Source: JBBDYH01 sp040901795 (lineage in GTDB: Bacteria > Planctomycetota > Planctomycetia > Pirellulales > JALHPA01). From it: a stretch of DNA of 64,000 nucleotides. This document shows positions 35,470 through 45,069 of this stretch, one piece after another. Position 1 is the stretch's first letter. The number at the start of each line of letters is the position of its first letter. Location of the stretch: the NCBI GenBank assembly GCA_040901795.1, contig JBBDYH010000067.1, positions 62,001 to 126,000 on the forward strand, given 5' to 3'. Both the position numbers and the translations under genes were made by a program. The notes under the pieces are model-generated. The model did not search any database, was not told the origin of the DNA, and was given only the letters and a program-made list of their open reading frames with translations.

Positions 35470-36014
35470 GGCCCGACAGGCCGGCTCGATTTCGCTTCTT
35501 TCGCCGGCTCGGCAGCAGCGCTATCGCGGGCAAGAAAGCATGCCGCCGCGTAGCAAACGCCGACTTGGATCAGCGAGCCGGCGGCGCCTATCCAGGTTTT
35601 TGGAACGTACACGCCCATCGTCACTTCAAGAATAGCCTGAACGTATGGCGCCAGCCAGAACCAAAGGATTACTCCCGTGATGCTGCCCGCAGAAAACGAC
35701 AGCCAAAATCGACGGCGAGCGAATTGCGCTTGGTCCCATCCTTGCTGGTCAACATTGGGTAGAGGAAATCGCCAGTGGGCCGTCCTCTTGCCAAAAAACG
35801 TTCGGCGAATGCCAAACCCGGTGCAAAGGACCAGCACCACAACGGCAATCGAGAAGAGGAGCACGTGACCTGAGGGAACGAACCCCGCCAGTAGTGAAAT
35901 GCCGCACAGCGCGAAGAACGCGCCGAACGTCGCCGCTAGAGGCCAAAGCAATGGCGGCGAGCGAGGTGACGGCGCGAGTTGCGCGGTTGGCGCTTTGTAC
36001 GGGTTGTCATCCAT
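35451..36014 (-). CDS. Membrane protein with NPYxxP N-terminus, unknown
   Basis: A 187-residue protein beginning MDDNPYKAPTA, a short N-terminal signature seen in many planctomycete membrane proteins. Four hydrophobic segments (about 23-43, 48-68, 105-125 and 142-160) are followed by a charged C-terminus. It heads a possible operon with the overlapping 34798 gene. Function unknown. Confidence 0.65.
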   Translation of the reverse strand: MDDNPYKAPTAQLAPSPRSPPLLWPLAATFGAFFALCGISLLAGFVPSGHVLLFSIAVVVLVLCTGFGIRRTFFGKRTAHWRFPLPNVDQQGWDQAQFARRRFWLSFSAGSITGVILWFWLAPYVQAILEVTMGVYVPKTWIGAAGSLIQVGVCYAAACFLARDSAAAEPAKEAKSSRPVGPWETDL

Positions 36015-36033
36015 CGTTTGCGAGGCGTCGGTG

Positions 36034-36243
36034 TCAAAGAGGTTCCTTTTCGCGCGTCGATTTCCGTTTCATGAGAGCGAAGTATGCGCCGATGAACCCG
36101 ACGAGCAATGACAGCCCGAGGGCCGCCAACATGGCTGCGAATGCCGGAAGGAATATCGGCGGCATGCCCAAGGAGATAAGTGCGATGATGCAAAGCCATC
36201 CCACAACGCTGAGTACCTGCCGAAGTCGAGTTCGCGTCTTCAT
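36034..36243 (-). CDS. Two-helix small membrane protein
   Basis: A 69-residue protein with two hydrophobic helices (LSVVGWLCIIALISLGM and FAAMLAALGLSLLVGFIGAY) and basic ends (MKTRTRLRQ, MKRKSTREKE). The ATG at 36243 is chosen; the longer in-frame extension to 36468 overlaps the Cys-rich gene and is low complexity. It lies 19 bp before the NPYxxP gene and is probably in its operon. Confidence 0.5.
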   Translation of the reverse strand: MKTRTRLRQVLSVVGWLCIIALISLGMPPIFLPAFAAMLAALGLSLLVGFIGAYFALMKRKSTREKEPL

Positions 36244-36311
36244 ACTGACGATTGTATCCAGCGACGGCCCTGGTTCGGAAGAGCGAGCAAGGGACTGGCA
36301 AAGGGGCTGGC

Positions 36312-36590
36312 CTACCGACTGATCTTGATTCGATGTTTCGCGATCAGTTGGACAAGCTGCTTGCGATTGTTCGGGTGGCCACATGGGCAAGGCCCGAGGT
36401 GATCGGCTGATCGGCGGGCGCCGCAGGCCGGGCAGGTTCCGCAGCAAGAGCAAAAAGGAATGCCGCATTCGCAGGGCAGCTTAATATCGACGCGGCGGTC
36501 GCCGCAGCCTGGACAGCGTCCACAGGCGGGGCAGGCGGGTAAGCGCGGATCGATGATCGCTTCGCAGCCTAAACAGTGGATGTGGAACAT
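36312..36590 (-). CDS. Cys-rich zinc-ribbon-like protein
   Basis: A 92-residue protein with about fifteen Cys residues arranged mainly as CxxC knuckles: HCLGCEA, CPACGRCPGC, CECGIPFCSCCGTCPACG and CPCG. It probably folds as several stacked zinc ribbons. There is no signal peptide. Function unknown. Confidence 0.65.
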   Translation of the reverse strand: MFHIHCLGCEAIIDPRLPACPACGRCPGCGDRRVDIKLPCECGIPFCSCCGTCPACGARRSADHLGPCPCGHPNNRKQLVQLIAKHRIKISR

Positions 36591-36652
36591 GGGGCGAGGA
36601 GGATGTGAGCGAAAGTGCCGGGGGTATTTCCTGGCGGTCCTCCGGACCTGTT

Positions 36653-36868
36653 TTAGTGATTCTCCTGCTTGCGGGCCTCGCGTCGTTCTTCTTCGCGCAT
36701 TCGCAGAGCTTCGTCGATGATTTCTTTCATGATCGGATCGCCCTTGAACATTCCGACCGTGCGGCGCCAGTCTTTGCGCACCCGTCGGGCGGCCGAATTA
36801 TCTTGAACGAGTTCGTTCAGCCGCTTCTCTAGTCGCGCGACGCGTTCTTCCAACGTGGCTTGGGACAT
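36653..36868 (-). CDS. Short coiled-coil protein, unknown
   Basis: A 71-residue, highly charged helical protein: an N-terminal heptad-type coiled coil (LEERVARLEKRLNELV), then a basic stretch and a charged C-terminal helix (DEALRMREEERREARKQE). The ATG at 36868 (MSQATLEERV) is chosen. Size and composition resemble antitoxins, but no toxin gene adjoins. Confidence 0.5.
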   Translation of the reverse strand: MSQATLEERVARLEKRLNELVQDNSAARRVRKDWRRTVGMFKGDPIMKEIIDEALRMREEERREARKQENH

Positions 36869-37326
36869 CGCTTTTCTCCCACGTGCTCTCGCCATTAATT
36901 CATCCTCATTCTATCTCGGAAACTTAAGCGCGGCCACGGCGGTTGGCAGCGTTGCTGTGGGATTGAAGCCCCGTCGCGGCCCGTTGGGCCTTTGAGAACG
37001 TTATCTCACCGAGAACCCAGGGCTGCGTCCACCGCGACGGCGGACTTCGCCCTGGGCTTTCGGGCCCGGGGCCTTCAGCCCCGATGTACTCCCGGACGGC
37101 GCGCCGGTTTTCGGTTTCGCGTTTTCGTGCTTAACGCGTGACCCTGTTGCGTGCTTTGGAGGCATGGGGAGCGTCCCGAACAGATACTCAAATATTCATA
37201 AAATGCGACAGATTTGTTGCCCTCGAATGAGCCGCCGGTTAACCTGCTAATACTTGGGCGAACAGAGTAGAGGTCTTCGCAACTCAAGGCGCGGTCGCCA
37301 ATCGATCTACTTTGGAGGTTCAGCTC
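36869..37326. other. Intergenic region upstream of PEP-CTERM paralog 2
   Basis: About 460 bp without a gene. It contains a GC-rich imperfect inverted repeat (GATTGAAGCCCCG near 36962 facing GGGGCCTTCAGCCCC near 37068) and the promoter region of the 37327 gene. A good ribosome site GGAGG (37314-37318) closes it. Confidence 0.6.
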
Positions 37327-39144
37327 ATGAATTGGACCAAACTTTGTGTGGCGCTCTTCTTGTTGTGCGCCCTATCCGCCGTCGCTGTGTTCGGCCAAAA
37401 CATCACAAGCGTGGTGGAAACCGGTGGCGATAACGAGCCGACCGATACGATCACTGCCAAATGGACTGGTCAGACGTTTGAACGGACAGTGAACAATGAA
37501 CCGTCTGCCGGCGCCCCTGGCGAACCCTTTACCGTGGGCACGTTCGGACACCAGGCTCCCACTTTTGTGGATCGCAACCATCGCTACTCGGACCATTTCG
37601 AGACGTCTAACCCGCCGGAGTTCAGAATTCCGGCATACCTTGTCGGCGGTGAGTACATCATGTCGGGCAACGACAACCGTGACAACGGCAGCTTTCGGCT
37701 GGATGTGACTGTGGCCAATCCATCAACCGTATTCATGCTGATCGACAATCGCTTGGGTGCCCCAAATTCGCCGAACGCCGATCCGCCAAGCTTCGGGCCA
37801 ACGAAGATGCAATGGATTCTCGATGAGGGTTGGGCCGCAACGGCAAACGGTCTCAACCGTCTCGGCGATCCAGCCGTGCCGGACGAAGTTCCAGTCGACG
37901 AAGGCGCCGATAATGATATCGATCAGTGGTATTCTGTATATCGGCGGGACTTTCCGGCGGGCATGTTCAGCTTGTTGCAGCCCGATAATGCTGGGCAGAA
38001 CATGTACGGCGTAGTGGTCCTGCGGGCCGGGCCGGTGCGACATACGTGGATTATTGACGCCAATGGGAACTGGACTGGGATAAACAATTGGGCGCCCATG
38101 GTTCCTAACGCGGCCGGCGTCGAAGCCGCGTTCGCCGGCGTGATCACCGCGCCGCGAACGGTGACAGTCAATAACACGATCACCGTCGGCAGCCTGTTTT
38201 TCGACAGCGCCCAGTCGTACACGATTGCCGGGTCAAATACTCTGACGCTCGACTCGACCAGCGGTGATGCTCAAATCAACGTCGCGAGCGGCAATCATAC
38301 GATCAGCGCGCCGGTCACCCTTGCCGACAACACGACGGTCACGGTCACACCCGCCGCAAGTAACCTCGCGATCACGGGGACACTCACCGCCGCGGGACAG
38401 AATCTGACCAAGGCTGGCGCAGGCACGCTGACATTGAACAACGTTCGCGCCGCAGGGCTATCGGTGAATGCCGGCACTGTGGCGGTAGCACCCAACGGCA
38501 GCAACGCCGGCACATCTGCGGTTAGCTCGCTTTCGATCGCGGGCGACGCCGCGCCGACGGCGAAGCTCGATCTGGCCAACAATGCGGCAGTCGTCAACTA
38601 CACCGGCGCTAGTCCCGCCGCGACGATTCGCCAACAGATCCTCACCGGCCGCGGCGGTTCCGGCCTTGGCAATACCTGGAACGGCCTGGGCATCACCAGC
38701 AGCACAGCCGCGGCAGCGGCCCCGGAGTCTCGCTCCATCGGCTATGCGGAGAACTCGGCATTGCCTTTAGGACCGTATACGAACCTTCGCGGCCAGCCGG
38801 TCGATGCCACCTCGGTGCTGATGGCCTTCACGCGCACCGGCGACGCGAATCTCGACGGCATTGTTAACGACGACGACGTGACGATTGTCGGCGCGACCTA
38901 TGCGCCCGGCGTTGCTCAACCGTCCTGGGCCTTGGGCGATTTTGACTACAACGGCTTCGTAGACGACGACGATGTCACGCTCCTCGGCGTCTTCTACGAC
39001 CCCGCCGCCCCACCGCTCGCCGCACCCGCTGCCGCCGGTGCAGGAGTAGCCGCAGTGCCGGAACCCTCTACGCTTGGCCTGCTCTCCATCGCTGCCGCCG
39101 CGCTCTTATGGCGCCGGCGATTTCGCCGTATGATGTGGCGTTAG
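37327..39144 (+). CDS. Secreted PEP-CTERM protein with dockerin-like EF-hands (paralog 2)
   Basis: A 605-residue exported protein. GGAGG lies 8 nt before the ATG at 37327, which opens the signal peptide MNWTKLCVALFLLCALSAV. Residues ~25-235 are a beta-rich N-terminal module not shared with paralog 1 (RYSDHFETSNPPEFRIPAYL). Residues ~240-495 repeat the autotransporter-like region (IIDANGNWTGINNW, AGAGTLTLNNVRAAGLSVNA). EF-hand-like loops GDANLDGIVNDDDVT (~504) and GDFDYNGFVDDDDVT (~536) follow. The PEP-CTERM signal is VPEPSTLGLL plus a hydrophobic helix and WRRRFRR. Probably a surface or matrix protein sorted by exosortase. Confidence 0.92.
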   Translation: MNWTKLCVALFLLCALSAVAVFGQNITSVVETGGDNEPTDTITAKWTGQTFERTVNNEPSAGAPGEPFTVGTFGHQAPTFVDRNHRYSDHFETSNPPEFRIPAYLVGGEYIMSGNDNRDNGSFRLDVTVANPSTVFMLIDNRLGAPNSPNADPPSFGPTKMQWILDEGWAATANGLNRLGDPAVPDEVPVDEGADNDIDQWYSVYRRDFPAGMFSLLQPDNAGQNMYGVVVLRAGPVRHTWIIDANGNWTGINNWAPMVPNAAGVEAAFAGVITAPRTVTVNNTITVGSLFFDSAQSYTIAGSNTLTLDSTSGDAQINVASGNHTISAPVTLADNTTVTVTPAASNLAITGTLTAAGQNLTKAGAGTLTLNNVRAAGLSVNAGTVAVAPNGSNAGTSAVSSLSIAGDAAPTAKLDLANNAAVVNYTGASPAATIRQQILTGRGGSGLGNTWNGLGITSSTAAAAAPESRSIGYAENSALPLGPYTNLRGQPVDATSVLMAFTRTGDANLDGIVNDDDVTIVGATYAPGVAQPSWALGDFDYNGFVDDDDVTLLGVFYDPAAPPLAAPAAAGAGVAAVPEPSTLGLLSIAAAALLWRRRFRRMMWR

Positions 39145-39243
39145 CCCGTTTACCGAAGTGCGTGGCCGGCCGGCTCGTCCGGGTAGAGGCAACGCATCTC
39201 AGCATCCCCCTCGCAGAAGAAAAGCGAATGGAGTTGTGTTCCG

Positions 39244-39579
39244 ATGGCTGATACGAAACCCAGCACGTCGTGGGCGGCTGTCAGTCTCGTCGGCAGCACG
39301 CTGGGTTGCCTGGGAGCCCTCGTATGGCTCGTAAGCATAGCCGGCCCGCCCGTAGAGACGACTGGAGTAAGTGCCGGTCTCGCCGTGTTGTATGTGGGGT
39401 TCCCGTCGGGCACGCTTTGCTTGTTGGGAGTCATCTTTGGAGTAGTCGCTTTGGGTAGGATTCGTAGTGGCGAGTGTCGCGGCGGGGGCATGGCGTGGAC
39501 GGGGATCGTCCTCGGGTGTTTGCCGTTCGCGCTGTTTTTCACCGGGTCTATTCTTGGGTTGTGGCGAGTGCCTTGGTAG
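39244..39579 (+). CDS. DUF4190-like small membrane protein
   Basis: A 111-residue protein with three hydrophobic segments (about 12-32, 43-68 and 82-104) separated by a short polar loop GRIRSGECRGGGMAWTGIVLG, typical of DUF4190-type proteins. Start at ATG 39244. Function unknown; it stands alone. Confidence 0.65.
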   Translation: MADTKPSTSWAAVSLVGSTLGCLGALVWLVSIAGPPVETTGVSAGLAVLYVGFPSGTLCLLGVIFGVVALGRIRSGECRGGGMAWTGIVLGCLPFALFFTGSILGLWRVPW

Positions 39580-39796
39580 CGCATCGGGGGCGAGGGATTG
39601 TTCTCCACGCCTGAGGGCGCTTGTCGGAAAGATGGCCGTGGCATTCGGGACATTCTACTTTTTGCAAGAAAGTCGAATGTCCTCATTCCTCGCCCGCTTC
39701 TCAAAGACGCCGGAGTGAACGCCCGCCGGGCGTTGCGCGGTGTAGGATTTTGCCGCTTTTTATGAATAGCTTCGTCGCCAGATAGCGCACTTACGA

Positions 39797-40027
39797 GTGA
39801 CTGCGAACAAGACAACGAGCGTCGCTGAGATGTGCCGGCTGCACAGCTTGACCGTGGCAGACCTGGCAAAGCGATCGGGCCTGGAGGAATCCCGAGTCCT
39901 GGCGATCCTGCTTGGACGCTGGACCCCGAGCCCAGACGAACGCAGTCTAATTGCGGCGGTATTTGGTATTCAGGTAGCCGAGATCGCCTGGGGGCACGTG
40001 ACTCCGGTCGAGCACTTGTGGGGATAG
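39797..40027 (+). CDS. Small HTH (XRE-like) protein
   Basis: A 76-residue protein starting at GTG 39797. The body is a helix-turn-helix of the Cro/C1 type (SLTVADLAKRSGLEESRVLA, ILLGRWTPSPDERSLIAAVF). Such stand-alone short XRE proteins are frequent in planctomycetes; their targets are not known. It has no toxin partner next to it. Confidence 0.65.
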   Translation: MTANKTTSVAEMCRLHSLTVADLAKRSGLEESRVLAILLGRWTPSPDERSLIAAVFGIQVAEIAWGHVTPVEHLWG

Positions 40028-40109
40028 ATGCTCGCAGGGTCGGTGGCCAATACCGTCATGCTCTGCGGGCAGAAAGCCCGTCATGCACGGGGGTGCCTGA
40101 CCTACTCGG

Positions 40110-40988
40110 CTATCTGGCGATGAACCGCTCGACGAGAGGGACGATGCACTCGTGCGCATCTTCGACAACCCAATGGCCGGCGTCTTGAAAACGGTGGACT
40201 TCGGCATGCGGGAAGCATTCGATGAAACGGTCGAGAAAGGCGGAGGTAAAACACCAGTCGCGCATGCCCCAGATAAACTGGAAGGGTTTGCTCGCAAGGC
40301 GCGCTAAGCCCTGTTCGACTTCGGTAAGTGTCTGGTAGCTTGGATGGTTCGGCGACATGGGAATGTCTTTGACGAAGCGGTCGATCGCAATGCGATTGGC
40401 CCAACTCCCGTAGGGGGCGGCGATTCCGGCGCGAACGGCGGTCGTCATGCGGTCGCGTTTTTCGACGGCCATCCGCAGAGCTGCACGGACGAAGGCGTTC
40501 AGGCCGCGGACAGCGAGTATCCCCAACAGCGGCGTGCGGCAGATGCGGATCCGCCAGGGCATCCAGGCGGAGCGAAAGGCCGCCGTATTGAAGAGCACAA
40601 AACGGGCGAACCGATCCTGCCGCCGCAGCGCAGCAGCTAAGCCGATCGCTCCGCCCCAATCCTGAGCCAGCAGCGTAATCTCGCGAAGATCCAGACGGTC
40701 GATGAACTCGACGAGGTTGTCGATGTGCTGCGCCAGACGGTAATCGTACGACTGCGGCTTGTCGCTCAACCCACAACCGATGTGGTCCGGAGCGACGAGG
40801 CGGTGCTTGGGCCGCAAGGCGACGATCAGCTCGCGCCAGTGGAACGACCAGGTAGGGTTTCCGTGGACCAAAAGCAGTGTCGGCCCCCCACCCTCGTCAA
40901 CGTAGTGCATTTGCCGGCCGTCGATCTCGATCGAGCGCGAGGTGAAGGGGTAGAGCGCTCGCCAATTAGGAGTTTCACGGGTGGGCAT
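40110..40988 (-). CDS. Haloalkane dehalogenase-like alpha/beta hydrolase
   Basis: A 292-residue alpha/beta hydrolase. The oxyanion motif is VHGNPTWSFHW and the nucleophile elbow is LLAQDWGGAIG, with Asp as nucleophile. That separates it from serine esterases and places it with haloalkane dehalogenases (subfamily III type) and OleB beta-lactone decarboxylases. The catalytic His is in DAGHWVVEDA and an acid residue is expected in the IWGMRDWCFTS region. No oleA, oleC or oleD gene is adjacent, so the substrate is open. Confidence 0.82.
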   Translation of the reverse strand: MPTRETPNWRALYPFTSRSIEIDGRQMHYVDEGGGPTLLLVHGNPTWSFHWRELIVALRPKHRLVAPDHIGCGLSDKPQSYDYRLAQHIDNLVEFIDRLDLREITLLAQDWGGAIGLAAALRRQDRFARFVLFNTAAFRSAWMPWRIRICRTPLLGILAVRGLNAFVRAALRMAVEKRDRMTTAVRAGIAAPYGSWANRIAIDRFVKDIPMSPNHPSYQTLTEVEQGLARLASKPFQFIWGMRDWCFTSAFLDRFIECFPHAEVHRFQDAGHWVVEDAHECIVPLVERFIAR

Positions 40989-41186
40989 TGGGTCGTGTTG
41001 GCCGGTCCGCCGAGCAGGTGTGTGTTACGCTTGCGCCGACAAGAGGAGATGTGTCATCTATACCGGTCAAGGCGGTACAATAGAAGGGCTGGCACGGCAG
41101 ATGCATCGGCAGTCCGTAGGGCCGGGCAGCGTTTGCAAGGGAAACTTGTTGCGTACGATGAAGCGGCGCCGTCAACGGTAGACATG

Positions 41187-41211
41187 CACTGCTCGCGGCG
41201 AGCAGTGGCAC
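41187..41211. repeat. Palindromic element, family C, copy 2
   Basis: Identical over 25 bp to 18179-18203 (arms CACTGCTCG / CGAGCAGTG). It is followed at 41243-41259 by another palindrome with arms GTCAGGCT / AGCCTGAC, which lies 11 bp before the polyphosphate kinase start and could mask its leader. Confidence 0.85.
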
Positions 41212-41269
41212 ATGGCACGTGAGATGAGATGAATAGCAATGTTGTCAGGCTCAGCCTGACCTACGGGTC

Positions 41270-43456
41270 ATGAGCGAACAAACTTTTCTTCCCGAACACT
41301 TCACCAACCGCGAGCTGAGCTGGCTGGAATTCAATGCGCGCGTGCTCGAGGAAGCGGAGGACCCGACGAACCCGCTGTTAGAGCGCGTCAAATTCCTGTC
41401 GATCTTCAGCTCGAACCTGGACGAATTCTTCATGGTCCGGGTGGCGGGATTGCGGGAGCAGGCCTTCGGCAACGGCGCTCCGCAAGATTACACGCCTGAC
41501 GGCATGCGGCCGATCGCTCAGTTGCAACGGATCTGCACGCGCACGCAGGAGCTGGTGGCCGGACAGTACCGTTGCTGGAACGAGTCGGTCTTGCCGCAGC
41601 TTGCTCAGGAGGGAGTGCGCTTGCTCCGCTTCGACGAGTTGAACGACGAGCAGCGCGAGGCGCTGACGCGATTCTTCCATGAGCGGGCGTTCCCGATTCT
41701 GACGCCGATGGCCGTCGATCCGGCCCATCCCAGCCCGCGGTATCACAACCGCAGTCTGTACCTGGCGGCGATGCTGGAGCGACGCCGCGGTTTGGGGCCG
41801 AAGCAAATGTTCGCGGTCGTGCAGGTGCCCCACGTGTTGCCGCGGCTGGTGCCGGTCGGCCAGGGGGGCGCGGCGCACTTTATTTTGTTGGAAGACGCGG
41901 TTTCGGCGTGGCTGCCCGAGCTGTTCGGCGGATTTGCCGTGCAAACCTGGACCACGTTCCGCATCACGCGCGACAGCGACATCGAGCTATTGGAGCAAGA
42001 GTCGGACGATATGCTGCGGCTGATCGAGGACCGGCTCAAGGCACGCCAGCATGGCGAAGCGGTGCGGCTGGAAGTGGCGGCCGACGCCAGCGAAGAGCTC
42101 TCGCGGCTGATCATCGACGAAGAGTACGTTCGCGACAACTCGCCGGAGAGTTATAGCGAGGTCTACCGGATTCCGGGGCCGCTCGACCTGACGGCGATGA
42201 TGGAGCTCACGCGATTGCATGGGTTCGATCAGCTCCGCGACCCGCCCGTCTTTCCGCAGACGCCGCGGGGGATTCGCCGCCGTGGCGACGACTTGTTCGC
42301 CGCCATCTCGCGGCGCGACATCCTGCTGCACCATCCGTACGACACGTTCGACACGGTCGTGGACTTCGTCAGCCGTGCGGCGATCGATCCCAAGGTGTTG
42401 GCGATCAAGCAGACGCTCTACCGCACCAGCGGAGATTCGCCGATCACGCGAGCATTAATTTCGGCCGCGGAAAACGGCAAACACGTGACTGCGCTTGTGG
42501 AGCTGAAGGCCCGCTTCGACGAGGCCAACAATGTGAGCTGGGCGCGGCAGTTGGAGCGCGCGGGCGTACACGTGGTGTTTGGTTTCTTGGACCTGAAGAC
42601 GCATTGCAAGCTATCGCTGGTGGTGCGGCAGGAAGGGAACAACCTGCGGCGGTATGTGCATCTTGGCACCGGCAACTACAATCCCACTACCGCGTTGACT
42701 TATACCGATCTGGGGCTGTTCTCGGCCGACGAAGACCTGGTGTCCGACGCGTCGGCATTGTTTAACCTCTTGACCGGCTATTCGCAGGGTCACCAGTGGC
42801 GAAAACTGGTCGTCGCGCCGACGGATCTGCAGCGCCGGACGATTGAGTTGATCGAAGAGCAGACGGATCTTGCCCGGCAAGGGCTGCCGTCGCGGATCTT
42901 CGCCAAGCTCAACGCGTTGGTCGATCATCGCGTGATCGAAGCGCTGTACCGCGCGAGCCAGGCCGGCGTGCCGATCGACATCGTCGATCGCGGAGTGTGC
43001 GGCTTGCGGCCGGGCCTGCCCGGCATCTCCGAAAACATCCGGGTGCGGTCGATCGTCGATCGGTTCCTGGAGCACAGCCGGATTTACGTCTTTGGTCCGG
43101 ACAGCGACGCCAAGGTGTATCTCTCCAGCGCCGACTGGATGCCGCGAAATTTTTATCGCCGCGTCGAGGTGATGTTCCCCATTGAAGCGCCGGAGCTCAA
43201 GGACCGCATGCTGCACGAGATCGTGCCGGCGTATCTGCTCGATAACGTGAAAGCGCGGCTCTTGCAGTCCGACGGCACACACCTGCGGTTCCAGCCCGCC
43301 CCAGGCGAAGCGCCCTACCGCTGCCAGGAGCGGCTATTGTCGCTGCGTCCCAGCAGCCTGCCCGAGCGCGAGGCGCGAGCGGCGTTTGCGCTGGCCGCCA
43401 GCGGCAACGGGGAGGGAAATGGTGCACCGATCGAGGCAGAGCAGCGGGTGATGTAG
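41270..43456 (+). CDS. ppk: Polyphosphate kinase 1
   Basis: A 728-residue enzyme that polymerises inorganic polyphosphate from ATP. It has the N-domain start NRELSWLEFNARVLEEA, the NLDEFFMVRVAGLREQ segment, and two phospholipase-D-like catalytic halves. The catalytic His equivalents are His464 in HLGTGNYNP and His602 in LEHSRIYVFG. Length is normal. A palindrome lies directly upstream. No ppx gene adjoins; the next gene is convergent. Confidence 0.97.
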   Translation: MSEQTFLPEHFTNRELSWLEFNARVLEEAEDPTNPLLERVKFLSIFSSNLDEFFMVRVAGLREQAFGNGAPQDYTPDGMRPIAQLQRICTRTQELVAGQYRCWNESVLPQLAQEGVRLLRFDELNDEQREALTRFFHERAFPILTPMAVDPAHPSPRYHNRSLYLAAMLERRRGLGPKQMFAVVQVPHVLPRLVPVGQGGAAHFILLEDAVSAWLPELFGGFAVQTWTTFRITRDSDIELLEQESDDMLRLIEDRLKARQHGEAVRLEVAADASEELSRLIIDEEYVRDNSPESYSEVYRIPGPLDLTAMMELTRLHGFDQLRDPPVFPQTPRGIRRRGDDLFAAISRRDILLHHPYDTFDTVVDFVSRAAIDPKVLAIKQTLYRTSGDSPITRALISAAENGKHVTALVELKARFDEANNVSWARQLERAGVHVVFGFLDLKTHCKLSLVVRQEGNNLRRYVHLGTGNYNPTTALTYTDLGLFSADEDLVSDASALFNLLTGYSQGHQWRKLVVAPTDLQRRTIELIEEQTDLARQGLPSRIFAKLNALVDHRVIEALYRASQAGVPIDIVDRGVCGLRPGLPGISENIRVRSIVDRFLEHSRIYVFGPDSDAKVYLSSADWMPRNFYRRVEVMFPIEAPELKDRMLHEIVPAYLLDNVKARLLQSDGTHLRFQPAPGEAPYRCQERLLSLRPSSLPEREARAAFALAASGNGEGNGAPIEAEQRVM

Positions 43457-43584
43457 CGCAATGTGGCAGGCACACTCCATGTGCCGACTTCGCACATGGA
43501 GCGTGGGAAAGTGTAGTCATCACGCTCCGCGTGATGATTCCTCTCGCGGAGCGAGAGGACTACACTACCGCACAAGGCTTGCTG

Positions 43585-45012
43585 CTACGGCGCATTAGCG
43601 CGATTCAAGAGGCCGGTCCAATAGGCTTCGGCGCGGCGCCAGTCGGCGAGCGATTCGTCGCGCTCGGGCGCTTTGACGCGATCCGAGCACCAATTGACAA
43701 AGAATTGGGCCGAGGCGCGGCTGATCCGCAGACGATCGCCAATCTGGACATAGTACGGCGCCGTCGTGGCGAACCGATACGTGCTCGGATCGTCGGCAAC
43801 AGCGCGGATGAGAAACCAGCCGCTCTCGGTGAATTTCAGTGACGGCAGCTTGCCGCCGCTCGCTTTCCATTTGTCGAGCCGCGCCGAGTGGGCAGTCGCG
43901 CCGTTTTTGACCACTTCCAAGTAGCTGATCTGATCGCGCGTCGAGAGGGACAGGCCGATTTCAAGCTCCACCGTTTGGCCCTGTTCGGCGTGGAAAACGT
44001 GGCCCGGCGGCTGCCCTTCGACGCTGGGCCGAATCAACGGGCCGTTGGTCACCATGGCTCGCCCGGTGCGCAGGCCCTCCCACCACTTTTCCCAGCTCGG
44101 CTCGCCTTCGATAAAGACGTAAACGCGGTTGTAGCCGACTGGATTGAAATTGTTACGGAGCGCGGCTTTCGCGGCCGGACCATTTCCCCGCAGTGCGGTT
44201 GCTTCACGTTGCCAGCCTGATCCGCTGCCGGCGGTCGGTGGCAACCGCAGGCTGCAATTGAGCAGGTGGTAGTAGATGTCCAACGACCAGACGCCGTTGC
44301 CGAGCACGCCGGGATAGACCGCCAGGTCGCGCGGACGGCCGCCCGCTTTGTGATTCACCATTCCGTAGCGCAGCAAGTGCCGGTGGGCGATTTGCACGCT
44401 TTCGAGCTTCCCACCCGCGACCCCCAACGGCAGGTCCCAGGAGAACGGCAGCGGCGGATCTCCGTTGACGTCCCGCAGAGCATAGAACCGCGTTCCATCA
44501 AACTGTGTTGCCGTATGATTCGCTCCCGCCTTATCTGTACGCCCCGAAGCGCCAAGCGTCGCTATGTACAGATCTTCGGCCCGCATCAAGAGCTCGATCT
44601 CAGTCTCGCGGCGGTGGACATCGAGGTCGCCCGCGTACCAGCCCTCGGCGGCCATGTCCACAAACCGCTTCATATCAACCGTCTTGCGATCGTCGGCATA
44701 GTTGTTGATCGTAAAGTGTCCCGTGCGGGTCAGATACTCCGGGCCGCGCTCCATGACAAACCTGTAGTTCCCTAGAGGCAGCTTGAGCTTGACCTTGTCG
44801 TAGAACACAAAGTGATCGTCCAATGCCGGTACGCCAGGGGGTTTGACGGGCTTCTTCGTGGTCACATTTTGTAAATGCACACGCACAGCGATCGGCTTCC
44901 CCGTGTCGCGGTCGATGGCGGAGAGTTCAAGCTGGCCTTCGCGGGCGTACAAACTTAGCCCGATGCAGAGACTAGCGACAACAGTGATCGCTGTTCGAAC
45001 GATGGAAAACAC
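43585..45012 (-). CDS. CehA/McbA-like exported protein
   Basis: A 475-residue exported protein with signal peptide MFSIVRTAITVVASLCIGLS. Residues ~25-110 are a beta-sandwich region (GKPIAVRVHLQN). A PHP-like metallohydrolase core follows, beginning GWYAGDLDVHRRETEIELLM, which resembles the GDLHxH metal-binding start of CehA/McbA-family proteins but with Asp in place of the first His. Later segments (YNRVYVFIEGEPSWEKWWEG, LRTGRAMVTNGPLI) fit the same family. Whether the metal site is intact cannot be decided by eye. Confidence 0.7.
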   Translation of the reverse strand: MFSIVRTAITVVASLCIGLSLYAREGQLELSAIDRDTGKPIAVRVHLQNVTTKKPVKPPGVPALDDHFVFYDKVKLKLPLGNYRFVMERGPEYLTRTGHFTINNYADDRKTVDMKRFVDMAAEGWYAGDLDVHRRETEIELLMRAEDLYIATLGASGRTDKAGANHTATQFDGTRFYALRDVNGDPPLPFSWDLPLGVAGGKLESVQIAHRHLLRYGMVNHKAGGRPRDLAVYPGVLGNGVWSLDIYYHLLNCSLRLPPTAGSGSGWQREATALRGNGPAAKAALRNNFNPVGYNRVYVFIEGEPSWEKWWEGLRTGRAMVTNGPLIRPSVEGQPPGHVFHAEQGQTVELEIGLSLSTRDQISYLEVVKNGATAHSARLDKWKASGGKLPSLKFTESGWFLIRAVADDPSTYRFATTAPYYVQIGDRLRISRASAQFFVNWCSDRVKAPERDESLADWRRAEAYWTGLLNRANAP

Positions 45013-45069
45013 ACAGGCCTCACATAACTACAACGTGGATCAGCCGTAGCCTTGTGGACGGCCAGGAAC

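Noticed and set aside
36244..36468. 75-residue N-terminal extension of the two-helix protein at 36034-36243
   Set aside because: Low-complexity Pro/Ser/Arg sequence overlapping the Cys-rich gene on the same strand in another frame; the internal ATG at 36243 gives a normal small membrane protein.
39150..39869. 239-residue minus-strand frame opposite the DUF4190-like gene
   Set aside because: Pro/Arg/Ser-rich antisense product; the plus-strand protein has clear membrane helices.
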